From contig NZ_BSOS01000013.1 of assembly GCF_030160635.1 (NCBI RefSeq), forward strand, positions 1 through 64,000: 64,000 nt of DNA, read 5' to 3'. Position 1 is the first letter of the stretch; the number at the start of each line of letters is the position of its first letter. Below, in pieces: positions 38,071 to 47,236 of this stretch. The notes under the pieces are model-generated. The model made no database searches. It was given only the letters and a program-made list of their open reading frames with translations, and was not told the DNA's origin. This DNA is from Acidocella aquatica. GTDB lineage: Bacteria > Pseudomonadota > Alphaproteobacteria > Acetobacterales > Acetobacteraceae. Position numbers and translations under genes: made by a program.

Positions 38071-38088
38071 TTGCTCTAGCAGCACATC

Positions 38089-39639
38089 ATGCACACACAA
38101 AAGATTCTGATCCTCGATTTTGGTAGCCAGGTTACGCAGCTGATCGCCCGCAGGGTGCGCGAAAGCGGGGTGTATTGCGAGATACTCCCCTTTAACGCCG
38201 ATCCCGCGCGAATCGCCGCGTTTGGCGCCAGCGGCATTATCCTCTCCGGCGGCCCGGCCAGCGTCGCTGATGAAGGCTCGCCCCGCGCGCCGGACTATGT
38301 GTTCTCCGCCGGGGTGCCTGTGCTGGGCATCTGCTACGGGCAGATGGTGATGTGCGCGCAGCTGGGCGGCGATGTGAAGGGTGCCGAGATCCGCGAGTTC
38401 GGCCGCGCCTATGTGGATGTGGTGGAGGATTGCACGCTCTTCGACGGCGCCTGGGTGAAGGGCGCGCGCGAGCAGGTGTGGATGAGCCATGGCGACCATA
38501 TCTCCGCCCCGCCGCCGGGGTTCCGCACTGTCGCGGTCTCCGAGGGGGCGCCGTTCGCGATGATCGCGGATGATGCGCGGCGGTTCTATGGGCTGATGTT
38601 CCACCCCGAGGTGGTGCATACCCCGCATGGCGCGCAGCTGCTGCGCAATTTCACCCATAAGGTCTGCGGGCTGGCGGGCGATTGGACGATGGCCGGGTTC
38701 CGGCAGGCGGAAATCGCGAAAATCCGCGCGCAGGTGGGCACCGGCAAGGTGATCTGCGGGCTCTCCGGCGGGGTGGACAGCTCAGTCGCGGCGGCGTTGA
38801 TCCATGAGGCGATCGGCGACCAGCTCACCTGTATTTTCGTTGACCACGGGTTGCTGCGCGGCGGCGAGGCCGAGGAAGTGGTGCGGGTGTTCGGCGAGCA
38901 GTTCAACATCAGGCTGATCCACCGCGATGCCTCTGATCTGTTCCTTGGCCAGCTCGCCGGGGTGACCGACCCGGAGCAGAAGCGCAAGATCATCGGGCGG
39001 TTGTTCATCGAGGTGTTCGATGAGGAAGCCACCAAGCTCGGCGGCGCCGACTTTTTGGCGCAGGGTACGCTGTATCCCGATGTGATCGAGTCCGTGAGCG
39101 CGCTGGGCGGGCCCTCGGTCACCATCAAATCGCACCATAACGTCGGCGGGCTGCCGGAGTTCATGAAGCTCAAGCTGGTTGAGCCGCTGCGCGAATTGTT
39201 CAAGGACGAGGTGCGCGAACTGGGCCGCGAGCTGGGGCTGCCGGAAAATATCGTGGGGCGGCATCCGTTCCCCGGGCCGGGGCTGGCGATCAGGATTTTG
39301 GGCGCGGTGAACCGCCCGAGCGTGGAGATTTTGCAGAAGGCGGATGCGATCTATCTGGAGGAGATCCGCGCCGCCGGGCTGTATGATGCGATCTGGCAGG
39401 CGTTTGCCGTGTTGCTGCCGGTGAAATCAGTCGGTGTGATGGGCGACGGGCGGACCTATGACCAGGTGTGCGCGCTGCGGGCGGTGACCAGCACGGATGG
39501 CATGACGGCGGATATCTACCCGTTCGACATGGGCTTTCTCTCGCGCGTCTCGAACCGGATTGTGAACGAGGTGCGCGGGATCAACCGTGTGACCTATGAT
39601 ATCACCAGCAAGCCGCCCGGCACGATCGAGTGGGAATAG
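38089..39639 (+). CDS. guaA: GMP synthase (glutamine-hydrolysing)
   Basis: 516 residues. The class I glutamine amidotransferase (about 1-195) has the nucleophile Cys in GICYGQMVM and the His-Glu of [10 protein letters not shown]. The ATP pyrophosphatase domain (about 205-385) has the PP-loop [14 protein letters not shown] and [10 protein letters not shown]. The dimerisation domain ends in [17 protein letters not shown]. It converts XMP to GMP and completes the pathway begun by guaB. Its immediate leader holds a 15-bp inverted repeat. Confidence 0.98.
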   Translation: MHTQKILILDFGSQVTQLIARRVRESGVYCEILPFNADPARIAAFGASGIILSGGPASVADEGSPRAPDYVFSAGVPVLGICYGQMVMCAQLGGDVKGAEIREFGRAYVDVVEDCTLFDGAWVKGAREQVWMSHGDHISAPPPGFRTVAVSEGAPFAMIADDARRFYGLMFHPEVVHTPHGAQLLRNFTHKVCGLAGDWTMAGFRQAEIAKIRAQVGTGKVICGLSGGVDSSVAAALIHEAIGDQLTCIFVDHGLLRGGEAEEVVRVFGEQFNIRLIHRDASDLFLGQLAGVTDPEQKRKIIGRLFIEVFDEEATKLGGADFLAQGTLYPDVIESVSALGGPSVTIKSHHNVGGLPEFMKLKLVEPLRELFKDEVRELGRELGLPENIVGRHPFPGPGLAIRILGAVNRPSVEILQKADAIYLEEIRAAGLYDAIWQAFAVLLPVKSVGVMGDGRTYDQVCALRAVTSTDGMTADIYPFDMGFLSRVSNRIVNEVRGINRVTYDITSKPPGTIEWE

Positions 39640-39650
39640 GGGCGCGCCAC

Positions 39651-40490
39651 ATGGAAAACACCGCAAACGCAGCGCAGGTTGACTACTGGAACGCGCTGGC
39701 CGGGCAGACCTGGGCGCGCTTTCAGGCGCAGCTTGACCGCCAGATAGACCCGCTGGGGCGTGAGGCGATAAGGGTTTTGGCGCCGCGGGCCGGGGAGCGG
39801 ATACTCGATATTGGCTGCGGCTGCGGCCAGACGACGATGGAGCTGGCGGCGCTGACCGGGGCGGCCGGCTATGTGAAGGGTGCGGATATTTCAGCGCCGA
39901 TGCTCGAGATTGCGAAGGCGCGGCCGGTGCCGCCGGGTGCGGTGGCGCCGGTGTTCGAGCAGGCGGATGCACAGGTGGCCAGCTTTGGCGATGGCGCCTT
40001 CGATGCCGCGTTCAGCCGGTTTGGGGTGATGTTTTTCGCCGATCCGGTGGCGGCTTTCGCCAATATCCGCAAGGCGTTGCGCGCGGGCGGGCGGCTGGCG
40101 TTCGTGTGCTGGCGGCCGTTTGCGGAGAATGTGTGGATGCGCGCGCCACAGGAAGCGGCGGCCCCCTTTATGCCGGAAAGCCCGCCCTCGGACCCCACGG
40201 CGCCAGGCCCATTCGCCTTTGCCGACGCCGGGCGGCTGCGCGGGATTTTGGGCGATGCCGGGTTCCGGGATATTGGCATTGAGAAATTCGACTGCCTGAT
40301 CGGCGGTGGTGATCTGGAGCAGAGCCTGGAGCTGTCGCTGCGCGTTGGCCCGCTGGGTGGCGCGTTGCGCGAGCATCCGGAGCTGGTGAGCAAGGTCAGC
40401 GATGCGGTGAAGGCCGCGCTGGCGGGATATATGACCCCCCAGGGCGTGCTGATGCCGGCCGCAAGCTGGATTGTACGGGCGCAGGCGTAA
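39651..40490 (+). CDS. Class I SAM-dependent methyltransferase
   Basis: 279 residues from ATG 39651, with AGGGG about 8 bases upstream. The N-terminus (AAQVDYWNALAGQTWARFQA) and SAM motif I (ILDIGCGCGQTTMELA) followed by GADISAPMLEIAK and FDAAFSRFGVMFFADPVAAF place it among Methyltransf_11/25-type small-molecule methyltransferases. Substrate unknown. It starts 11 bases after the guaA stop and is probably read through from guaA. Confidence 0.88.
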   Translation: MENTANAAQVDYWNALAGQTWARFQAQLDRQIDPLGREAIRVLAPRAGERILDIGCGCGQTTMELAALTGAAGYVKGADISAPMLEIAKARPVPPGAVAPVFEQADAQVASFGDGAFDAAFSRFGVMFFADPVAAFANIRKALRAGGRLAFVCWRPFAENVWMRAPQEAAAPFMPESPPSDPTAPGPFAFADAGRLRGILGDAGFRDIGIEKFDCLIGGGDLEQSLELSLRVGPLGGALREHPELVSKVSDAVKAALAGYMTPQGVLMPAASWIVRAQA

Positions 40491-40507
40491 GCGGAGAGTT
40501 TGAGACA

Positions 40508-41140
40508 ATGACATTGCAGGTTGCGGTTATTCCGGTCACGCCGTTTCAGCAGAATTGCACGCTCGTGTGGAATGCGGAGAGTTTGCGGGGCGCGGTGGTG
40601 GACCCTGGCGGCGATGTGCCGCAGCTGCTCGCGGCGATTAAACAGGCCGGGATTACGGTGACGGATATCTTCCTCACGCACGGGCACCTCGACCATGCCG
40701 GAGGGGCGGCGGAGCTGGCGGCGGCGCTGGGGGTGAAGATCACCGGGCCGGGGGTTGAGGATAAATTCCTGCTCGATGGCATCGCCGTGCAGGCGAAGAC
40801 CTTCGGCTTTCACGCGCAAAACTGCACGCCGGACACATGGTTGCGCGAGGGCGACCGGGTGAGCATGGGCGGCGAGGAATTCGAGGTGCTGCACTGCCCG
40901 GGGCATACGCCGGGGCATATGGTGTTCATCAACCACGAAGCGAATTTCGGCATGGTGGGCGATGTGCTGTTCCGCAACTCCATCGGGCGCACTGATTTCC
41001 CGTATGGCGATACGGACGCCCTGCTGGATGCGATCGCGGCCAAGCTGCTCGTGCTGCCGGATGATTTCACCTTTATCTGCGGCCATGGCCCAAACTCGAC
41101 CATCGGCGCGGAGAAGCGCAGCAATCCGTTCCTGCGGTAG
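40508..41140 (+). CDS. MBL-fold hydrolase, YcbL/glyoxalase II-like
   Basis: 210 residues. Dizinc site: THGHLDHAGG (HxHxDH), HCPGHTPGHM (next His), VGDVLF (bridging Asp) and FICGHGPNSTIGAEKRSNPF with the final His and the typical C-terminal NPF. Close in pattern to YcbL-type glyoxalase II-like enzymes that hydrolyse thioesters such as S-lactoylglutathione; the substrate here is inferred from family. It is convergent with the phosphoesterase 7 bases away. Confidence 0.9.
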   Translation: MTLQVAVIPVTPFQQNCTLVWNAESLRGAVVDPGGDVPQLLAAIKQAGITVTDIFLTHGHLDHAGGAAELAAALGVKITGPGVEDKFLLDGIAVQAKTFGFHAQNCTPDTWLREGDRVSMGGEEFEVLHCPGHTPGHMVFINHEANFGMVGDVLFRNSIGRTDFPYGDTDALLDAIAAKLLVLPDDFTFICGHGPNSTIGAEKRSNPFLR

Positions 41141-41147
41141 GGCTTCG

Positions 41148-41819
41148 TTACGGCAGGTCTATGTCCATCCATGACAGATGCCCGCCCTTGCCCGCACCGG
41201 TATCAAGAAACACGGCCCGGGCGCCGGCCCGCCCGGAGCGGATATAGGGGCGGCCGTCGGCGCTGCGCTGGTCGTGGCCGCAATAGAGCGTCATGCCCGG
41301 CGGGATATCGTCCACCCAGCGCAACAGGCGCTCGGGTTTGCCGGCACCTGTGACGCGCCCGGTCGTCTGGCCATAGAGGGCGCGGGCGACCAGCGGCTCG
41401 GGGCGGCCCGGCGGGAAAGGCGGCGGGGACTGGCCCAGCATGCCGGGGTGGAAGCCGCCGTGGACAAATATGGCGGTGCGCGTGCTGATCCAGGCGGGGG
41501 CCTGGGAGATGACTTCCAGCGTGCGCTCCCGCATGGAGGCGGGCAGCTCGGCCAGGGTGCGTGCCACGCCGGGGCCGTAGACCTTGTCACCGCGCAGGGC
41601 GCGGGCGAGTTTGAAATCATGGTTGCCGAGCAGGAACAGCCCGCGGCCTTCATCGAGCAGGCGGAACATGACGGCAAGAGCGCCAGGAGTGTCTGGTCCG
41701 TCGTCCACCAGATCACCCAGTTGCACGATAAAGCGGTCTGTCTCGGCGGCGATGGCGAAGGCTCTGGCGTCGCCATGCACATCGCCCACCACGCGCAGGC
41801 GCGGCGGCAATGGCTTCAT
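41148..41819 (-). CDS. Calcineurin-like metallophosphoesterase
   Basis: 223 residues. All phosphoesterase motifs are present: VVGDVHGD, VQLGDLVDDGPD, LLGNHDFKLAR, VHGGFHPG and YCGHDQRS. This resembles the PrpA/PP2A-like serine/threonine and dinucleoside polyphosphate phosphatases. The start overlaps the photolyase stop by 4 bases, so it is the third gene of PdeM-like-phr-phosphoesterase. Its substrate cannot be told from sequence. Confidence 0.88.
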   Translation of the reverse strand: MKPLPPRLRVVGDVHGDARAFAIAAETDRFIVQLGDLVDDGPDTPGALAVMFRLLDEGRGLFLLGNHDFKLARALRGDKVYGPGVARTLAELPASMRERTLEVISQAPAWISTRTAIFVHGGFHPGMLGQSPPPFPPGRPEPLVARALYGQTTGRVTGAGKPERLLRWVDDIPPGMTLYCGHDQRSADGRPYIRSGRAGARAVFLDTGAGKGGHLSWMDIDLP

Positions 41820-43219
41820 TTTCCCCTCAGTGCTGCATAAGCGCCCAATGCCCGCGCCCTTCCTTCCGCCAGTGACACTATGGGATATGGATAGCTTGAC
41901 CCCAGTTTAACACCGGCACCGAGGAGAATTTGCGGCGGAGCCTCCCAGGGGGACTGGATGTCACGGTCCGGCAGGCGGGCCAGCTCGGGCACATAGCGGC
42001 GAACGTAAGCGCCGGTGGGGTCAAACTTCTGGCCCTGCAGAACAGGGTTGAAAATGCGGAAATAGGGCGCGGCATCGGCGCCGCAGCCCGCCACCCATTG
42101 CCAGGAGGCGGCGTTGGCGGCTTCATCGGCCTCGCAGAGCGTGTCCCAGAACCAGGCCTCGCCAAGCTGCCAGGGCAGCAGCAGGTGCTTCACCAGATAG
42201 GAGGCGCAGATCATGCGCACGCGGTTGTGCATCCAGCCGGTCTGCCACAGCTCGCGCATGCCGGCATCAACGATGGGGATGCCGGTTTGCCCGCGCTGCC
42301 AGGCGCGCAGGGCAGGGGCGTTTTCAGCCCAGGGGAAGCCCGCGAACTCGGCGCGGATGGGCCGGGTGCGTAAATCGCGGTGCTGCCAGAGCAGGTTGAT
42401 GGAGAATTCGCGCCAGAGCAGCTCCTTCAGGAAGGTTTTAACGCCCGGCGCATCGCCCAGGGCCGCCGCGCGGTGCCAGACGAAGCGCGGCGAGATTTCG
42501 CCGAAATGCACATGTGGGGAGAGGCGCGAGGTGCCGGGCAGGGCGGGAATGTCGCGCGCCGTGGCGTATTCGCGCACGGGCTTGGCCAGAAATTCATCCA
42601 GCCGGGCATGGGCGCCGGCCTCGCCGGGGGTCCAGCTCGCGCGCAGGCCCGCGGCCCAGTCGGGTTTTTTGGGGAGCAGGGACCAGCCAGCCAGGGTATC
42701 GCCGGAGATGCCGGGCAGGCCCGGGATATGCGCCGGGGTGGGGCAGAGCGTCTCCGGCACTCCGGCGCTGAAGCAGGCATTGGCAAAGGGGGTGTAGACG
42801 CCGTAAGCGCCGCCGGTTTTGGTTTGTATCCGCTCCGGCGCGAACAGGCTGGTGGAGAGGTGGCGGTGGAAGCCGATGTTATGCGGGCGCAGGGCGGCGT
42901 CCACGGCGCGGTCGGAATCGCGCAGGGCGGGCTCGAAACTGCGGGCGGCATGCACGGCGGTGGCGCCGGTTTGCGCGGCCAGTTCGGGGATGATGCGGGC
43001 CGGGTCACCCCGGCGCAGCACCAGCGCGGCGCCGCGCTGGGCGAAATCGGCCTGCAGGCGGGTGAGCGAATGGTGCAGCCACCAGCGGCTGGCGGCGCCC
43101 ATCTGTTCATCGAGGATATAGACCGGCAAAACCGGGCCGCCCCCGGCGAGGGCGGCGGCGAGCGCCGGGTTGTCGTGCAGCCGCAGGTCGTTGCGCAACC
43201 ACAGCAGCGCAGGCTTCAT
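41816..43219 (-). CDS. phrB: Deoxyribodipyrimidine photolyase
   Basis: 467 residues from ATG 43219, which overlaps the upstream gene's stop; a longer frame to 43402 is antisense noise. The N-terminal antenna domain has LLWLRNDLRLHDNPALAAAL and LPVYILDEQMG. The C-terminal FAD domain has HVHFGEISPRFVWHR, RAWQRGQTGIPIVDAGMREL, GWMHNRVRMICASYLVKHLL and the WQWVAGCGADAAPYFRIFNP block. It repairs cyclobutane pyrimidine dimers using blue light. Confidence 0.95.
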   Translation of the reverse strand: MKPALLWLRNDLRLHDNPALAAALAGGGPVLPVYILDEQMGAASRWWLHHSLTRLQADFAQRGAALVLRRGDPARIIPELAAQTGATAVHAARSFEPALRDSDRAVDAALRPHNIGFHRHLSTSLFAPERIQTKTGGAYGVYTPFANACFSAGVPETLCPTPAHIPGLPGISGDTLAGWSLLPKKPDWAAGLRASWTPGEAGAHARLDEFLAKPVREYATARDIPALPGTSRLSPHVHFGEISPRFVWHRAAALGDAPGVKTFLKELLWREFSINLLWQHRDLRTRPIRAEFAGFPWAENAPALRAWQRGQTGIPIVDAGMRELWQTGWMHNRVRMICASYLVKHLLLPWQLGEAWFWDTLCEADEAANAASWQWVAGCGADAAPYFRIFNPVLQGQKFDPTGAYVRRYVPELARLPDRDIQSPWEAPPQILLGAGVKLGSSYPYPIVSLAEGRARALGAYAALRGK

Positions 43220-43902
43220 GCCACCTCGGCCATGCGGCCAAGCTGCTCCAGCGCGAAGGAGAAGAGCTGGTCCTGCCCGAGGAGGAACACGCGCAGGCCG
43301 CGCGGGAAGAAGCGGGAGATTGTGTGGTCGCGCACATCCAGCCCGCCGCCATGCGTGCCGAAGGCGGGCAGCATGAGCCGGTTGGCGCCGGTGACGAAAC
43401 ACGGGCGGCTGACGCGCTTGGCGCGGGCATCGATGCTGGCCTTCGGCTGGAAATAGCCGGAGATCTCGAACTCGCGCGGCCCAAGCTGCGGCCCGGCGGC
43501 GTGGCGGAAGGTGAACGCGCCCTCGCGGTAGAGAGAGACGCAGACGCCCGGCAGACCCGCGGTGGCTTCTGGTTTGTCCGACACCCAGATAAAGCTCGCC
43601 TCGCGGGCCATCACCTCGATTCGCGCGCGCTCATCCTTGGCCAGCAGGCTGGTGGCGTCACGGTCCGGCAAATTGCCGCCCAGAATGATAACCTTTGCCG
43701 GGCGGTAGAGGCGGACAAGGCGGTTGAGACGCTCCAGCGTGGCCTTGTTGTCATGCGGCGCGGGGGGGCGCGGCGCACCGGGGATGGGCCTCTCGAATTG
43801 CAGGTCGGCGGCGATGAGAATACGCCGCGCCGGCCAGAAGGCAGCGCCGGCTGGGTCGAGCATAAAGCGTTCATCGCGCAGGTGAATGGGGGCAGCGGTC
43901 AT
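43216..43902 (-). CDS. PdeM-like phosphoesterase homologue lacking metal ligands
   Basis: 228 residues from ATG 43902 (an in-frame TTG at 43914 is less likely). Length and layout match PdeM, the ligase-associated phosphoesterase. The phosphoesterase motifs are degenerate: IAADLQFERP replaces D-x-H, ILGGNLPD replaces LGD, WVSDKPE replaces GNHD, and ISGYFQPKA replaces GHxHP. A catalytic dimetal site therefore looks absent and the protein may be structural or regulatory. The usual partners (ATP-dependent ligase, Lhr-like helicase, exonuclease) are not in the window. It leads photolyase and a functional-looking phosphoesterase. Confidence 0.75.
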   Translation of the reverse strand: MTAAPIHLRDERFMLDPAGAAFWPARRILIAADLQFERPIPGAPRPPAPHDNKATLERLNRLVRLYRPAKVIILGGNLPDRDATSLLAKDERARIEVMAREASFIWVSDKPEATAGLPGVCVSLYREGAFTFRHAAGPQLGPREFEISGYFQPKASIDARAKRVSRPCFVTGANRLMLPAFGTHGGGLDVRDHTISRFFPRGLRVFLLGQDQLFSFALEQLGRMAEVA

Positions 43903-44061
43903 GCGCTGCAACAAGCATATTATGCGTTTTTCGGCTATGGATAAATTGCTGATTAAGTTGATTTCAGCGCAGGCATGCGCCCGGGGAAAGCGCCGCTATC
44001 TAAATAGCGCGCCCCCACCAGGCGGATTTTCATGAGACCCCAACGCAACCACCTTGGTGGC

Positions 44062-44460
44062 TCAGAGAGCCAGAGCCAGGGCGGTGATGCTGGCGGTGAG
44101 CAGCACGATCCAGGTGAGCATCGCGCCGCCAGCGCGCAGCAGGTTGGGGGCGGGGCGGGGCAGGCCGAAGGCGTGCGACAAGCGGGCGGCAACAAGCGCC
44201 ACCGCCAGGCCCACGACCAGAGCATGCGGCGCACCGGCATATTCGATGCCGCCGAGCAGAATGAGGATCAGCGGCACATATTCGGCGAAATTGGCGTGCA
44301 TGCGGATCGCGGCGCGCAAGCCCTCGGTGCCGGGCCTCGCGTCGCCATCGCCAATCACCACCTTGGTGGCCATGCGCTGGCGCACCACGTGGATGGAGAT
44401 CCCCAGAAAGATGAGCCCCAGAACACCGGCGGTGAGCAGCGTGATATGAAAATTCTGCAT
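44062..44460 (-). CDS. MAPEG family membrane protein
   Basis: 132 residues with four hydrophobic segments (about 5-24, 62-82, 83-98, 108-130). The signature RAAIRMHANFAEYVPLIL is the conserved R-x-H-x-N-x-x-E block of MAPEG (membrane-associated proteins in eicosanoid and glutathione metabolism). Bacterial members may have glutathione transferase or peroxidase activity. It follows topA on the same strand after a 73-base gap. Confidence 0.9.
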   Translation of the reverse strand: MQNFHITLLTAGVLGLIFLGISIHVVRQRMATKVVIGDGDARPGTEGLRAAIRMHANFAEYVPLILILLGGIEYAGAPHALVVGLAVALVAARLSHAFGLPRPAPNLLRAGGAMLTWIVLLTASITALALAL

Positions 44461-44533
44461 GCGATGGTTCCTCTCCGGTGCGCGGGGCTGGGTTTATTTC
44501 CAGCTTTTTGAAAATTTTCCCAGGCGGTCCGGC

Positions 44534-47224
44534 TCAGGCTTTTGCCTTGGCGGGAGCTTTGGGTTTGGCGGCGGGCTTGGCCTTGGCTGGTGCCTTAGCG
44601 GGGTGTTTTGGCTTCGCCTTCGCCTTTGGCGGGGCTTTCGCCTTGGCCTCTTTCACGGCCGGAGCCGCCTTGGCTTTCGCCTTGGCCGCGGGCTTTTTCG
44701 CCGCCCCCTTTTTGCCCTTGGGCACGATGACCTTGCCCTTTTCGGCCAGCAGCGCCACCGCCTGCTCCAGGGTGAAGTCGCCCAGTTCCACGCCGCGCGG
44801 CAGGTTGGCAACCACATTGCCCCATTGCGCATAGGGGCCGAAGCGGCCCTTGCGGGCAACCACGGGGGCGCCATCCTTCGGGTGGTCGCCCAGGCTGCGG
44901 ATGGAATCCTGTTTTTTGCCGATCAGGTCCATCGCGCGGTTGAGGCCGATGTGGAGCACGTCGTCGTCACGGTCGAGCGAGGCAAAAATGGCGCCCATTT
45001 TCACATAAGGGCCAAAGCGGCCGACCCCGGCCTCGATCTTCTGGCCCGACTCGGGATGCAGGCCGATCAGGCGCGGGAGCGAGAGCAGGCCCAGCGCGTC
45101 TTCCAGGGTCAGCGCCTCGGGGTCCATGCCCTTGGTCAGCGATGAGCGTTTGGGCTTGGCCTTCTTATCCGCCGGGTCAGGCTCGCCCTGTTGCACATAC
45201 AACCCATAAGGGCCTCGTTTTAAAGTAATATCTTCGCCGGTTTCGGGGTGTTTGCCGAGCAGGCGCATACCATCCTTCAGGCTCTCATCCGGGTTGTCTC
45301 CACCGTCGATGGCGAGTTTGCGGGTGTATTGGCAGGTGGGATAGTTGGAGCAGCCGATGAAGCTGCCAAAGCGCCCGAGCTTGAGCCCGATGCGCCCGGC
45401 GCCGCAGGCGGGGCAGGAGCGCGGGTCGGTGCCGTCCTCGCGGGGGGGGAAGAAATGCGGGCCGAGGTCGGCGTCCAGCGCGTCGATGACGTCGGAGATT
45501 TTGAGGTCTTTGGTTTGCGCCACGGCGGCGGAAAAATCGTCCCAGAAGGCGCGCAGCACGTCGCGCCAGCGCATCTTGCCCTCGGCGATCTCGTCGAGCT
45601 GTTCCTCCAGCGCGGCGGTGAAGCCGGTGTCCACATAACGCGAGAAGAAGCTGGTGAGGAAGGCGGTGACGAGGCGGCCGCGGTCCTCGGGGATGAAGCG
45701 GCGGGCTTCCAGGCGTACGTAATTGCGGTCACGCAGAACGGTGAGGATGGAGGCGTAGGTGGAGGGGCGGCCGATGCCCAGCTCCTCCATCTTTTTCACC
45801 AGCGAGGCCTCGGAATAACGCGGCGGCGGCTGGGTGAAGTGCTGGGAGGCATCCACCTTGGCGGTTTTAAGCGGGTCGCCCTTGGCGATGGGCGGCAGCA
45901 GGCGGGAGTCCTCGTCATCCGAGGACGCGTCGTCCTGGTCCTCGTGGTAGAGCTTCAAAAATCCGTCAAAGGCCAGCACGGAGCCGGTGGCGCGCAGGGT
46001 TTGGCCCTTTCCGTCGGTCATATCCACGGCGGTTTGGTCCAGCTCGGCGGCGGACATCTGGCAGGCCATGGCGCGTTTGTAGATCAGCTCGTAGAGCCGG
46101 GCCTGCTCGCTGCTCAGCATGCGGCCGACGCGCTCGGGCTTCAGGCCGATATCGGTGGGGCGGATGGCCTCATGGGCCTCCTGCGCGTTTTTCGCCTTGG
46201 AGATGTATTCGCGCGGGGCCACGGGGATATAGTCCGGGCCGAAATCGGATTTGATCTGCGCGCGGATTGCGGTAACGGCCTCCTTGGCGAGCTGCACGCC
46301 GTCAGTTCGCATGTAGGTGATGAGGCCCACGGTCTCACCGCCGATGTCGATGCCTTCATAGAGCTGCTGCGCGAGGCGCATGGTCTGCTGCGAGGAGAAG
46401 CCGAGCTTGCGGCTGGCCTCCTGCTGCAAGGTGGAGGTGATGAAGGGCGGCGGCGGGTTGCGCTTGGTGCGTTTTTTATCAACCTGGGCGACGGTGAAGC
46501 TGCCGGATTTAACCGCTTCCTTGGCGGCCAGCGCCTTGGCTTCGCCGCCCAGATCAAACTGCTCGAGCTTCTTGCCCTGGTAATGCGTGAGGCGGGCAGG
46601 GAAGGGCGCGCCGGCCGGTGTGACCATGCCGGCCTCGATGGTCCAGTATTCGCGGGATTTGAAAACCTCGATCTCGGCCTCGCGCTCACAGATGAGGCGC
46701 AGCGAAACCGATTGCACCCGCCCGGCGGATTTGCTGCCCGGCAGCTTGCGCCAGAGCACAGGCGAGAGGGTGAAGCCGACCAGATAATCCAGCGCCCGCC
46801 TGGCCATGTAGGCCTCGATGAGCGGCTGATCCAGCTCGCGCGGGTGGGCCATCGCGGTTTTGACCGCGGATTTGGTGATCTCGTTGAAGGTGACGCGCAG
46901 CACGTTGACGCCCTTGAGCGCGTTCTTGTCCTCCAGCATCGCGCGCACATGCCAGGAGATGGCCTCGCCCTCACGATCAGGGTCAGTCGCCAGATAGAGG
47001 GTTTTGGCGCCCTTCAGCGCACGGGCGATCTCGCCCATGTGCTTGTTGCCGCGCTCGTCGGCCTCCCACGACATGGCGAAATCTTCGTCAGGGCGGACCG
47101 AGCCGTCTTTGGGCGGCAGGTCGCGCACATGGCCGAAGGAGGCCAGGACCTTATACGAATCGCCGAGATATTTGTTGATTGTCTTGGCTTTTGACGGGGA
47201 TTCGACGACGACGATATCAGTCAA
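44534..47224 (-). CDS. topA: DNA topoisomerase I
   Basis: About 896 residues. The start is non-ATG: TTG 47224 (GGA about 7 bases upstream) gives the usual opening TDIVVVESPSKAKTINKYLG; TTG 47236, immediately after the dprA stop, is an alternative. Toprim motif (ATDPDREGEAISWH) and the active-site tyrosine in LITYMRTDG are present. One C4 zinc ribbon (CPACGAGRIG...CSNYPTC) and TopA C-terminal repeats (GRFGPYVKMG; GRFGPYAQWG) follow. The last ~65 residues are a Lys/Ala/Pro tail. It relaxes negative supercoils. Confidence 0.96.
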   Translation of the reverse strand: MTDIVVVESPSKAKTINKYLGDSYKVLASFGHVRDLPPKDGSVRPDEDFAMSWEADERGNKHMGEIARALKGAKTLYLATDPDREGEAISWHVRAMLEDKNALKGVNVLRVTFNEITKSAVKTAMAHPRELDQPLIEAYMARRALDYLVGFTLSPVLWRKLPGSKSAGRVQSVSLRLICEREAEIEVFKSREYWTIEAGMVTPAGAPFPARLTHYQGKKLEQFDLGGEAKALAAKEAVKSGSFTVAQVDKKRTKRNPPPPFITSTLQQEASRKLGFSSQQTMRLAQQLYEGIDIGGETVGLITYMRTDGVQLAKEAVTAIRAQIKSDFGPDYIPVAPREYISKAKNAQEAHEAIRPTDIGLKPERVGRMLSSEQARLYELIYKRAMACQMSAAELDQTAVDMTDGKGQTLRATGSVLAFDGFLKLYHEDQDDASSDDEDSRLLPPIAKGDPLKTAKVDASQHFTQPPPRYSEASLVKKMEELGIGRPSTYASILTVLRDRNYVRLEARRFIPEDRGRLVTAFLTSFFSRYVDTGFTAALEEQLDEIAEGKMRWRDVLRAFWDDFSAAVAQTKDLKISDVIDALDADLGPHFFPPREDGTDPRSCPACGAGRIGLKLGRFGSFIGCSNYPTCQYTRKLAIDGGDNPDESLKDGMRLLGKHPETGEDITLKRGPYGLYVQQGEPDPADKKAKPKRSSLTKGMDPEALTLEDALGLLSLPRLIGLHPESGQKIEAGVGRFGPYVKMGAIFASLDRDDDVLHIGLNRAMDLIGKKQDSIRSLGDHPKDGAPVVARKGRFGPYAQWGNVVANLPRGVELGDFTLEQAVALLAEKGKVIVPKGKKGAAKKPAAKAKAKAAPAVKEAKAKAPPKAKAKPKHPAKAPAKAKPAAKPKAPAKAKA

Positions 47225-47236
47225 GAACCGTTCCAA

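Noticed and set aside
43220-43402. N-terminal extension of photolyase
   Set aside because: It lies over the PdeM-like gene in another frame; the ATG at 43219 overlaps that gene's stop and starts the antenna domain correctly.
45248-47194. 648-codon open frame on the plus strand
   Set aside because: Antisense to topA, no recognisable domains; a GC-bias shadow.
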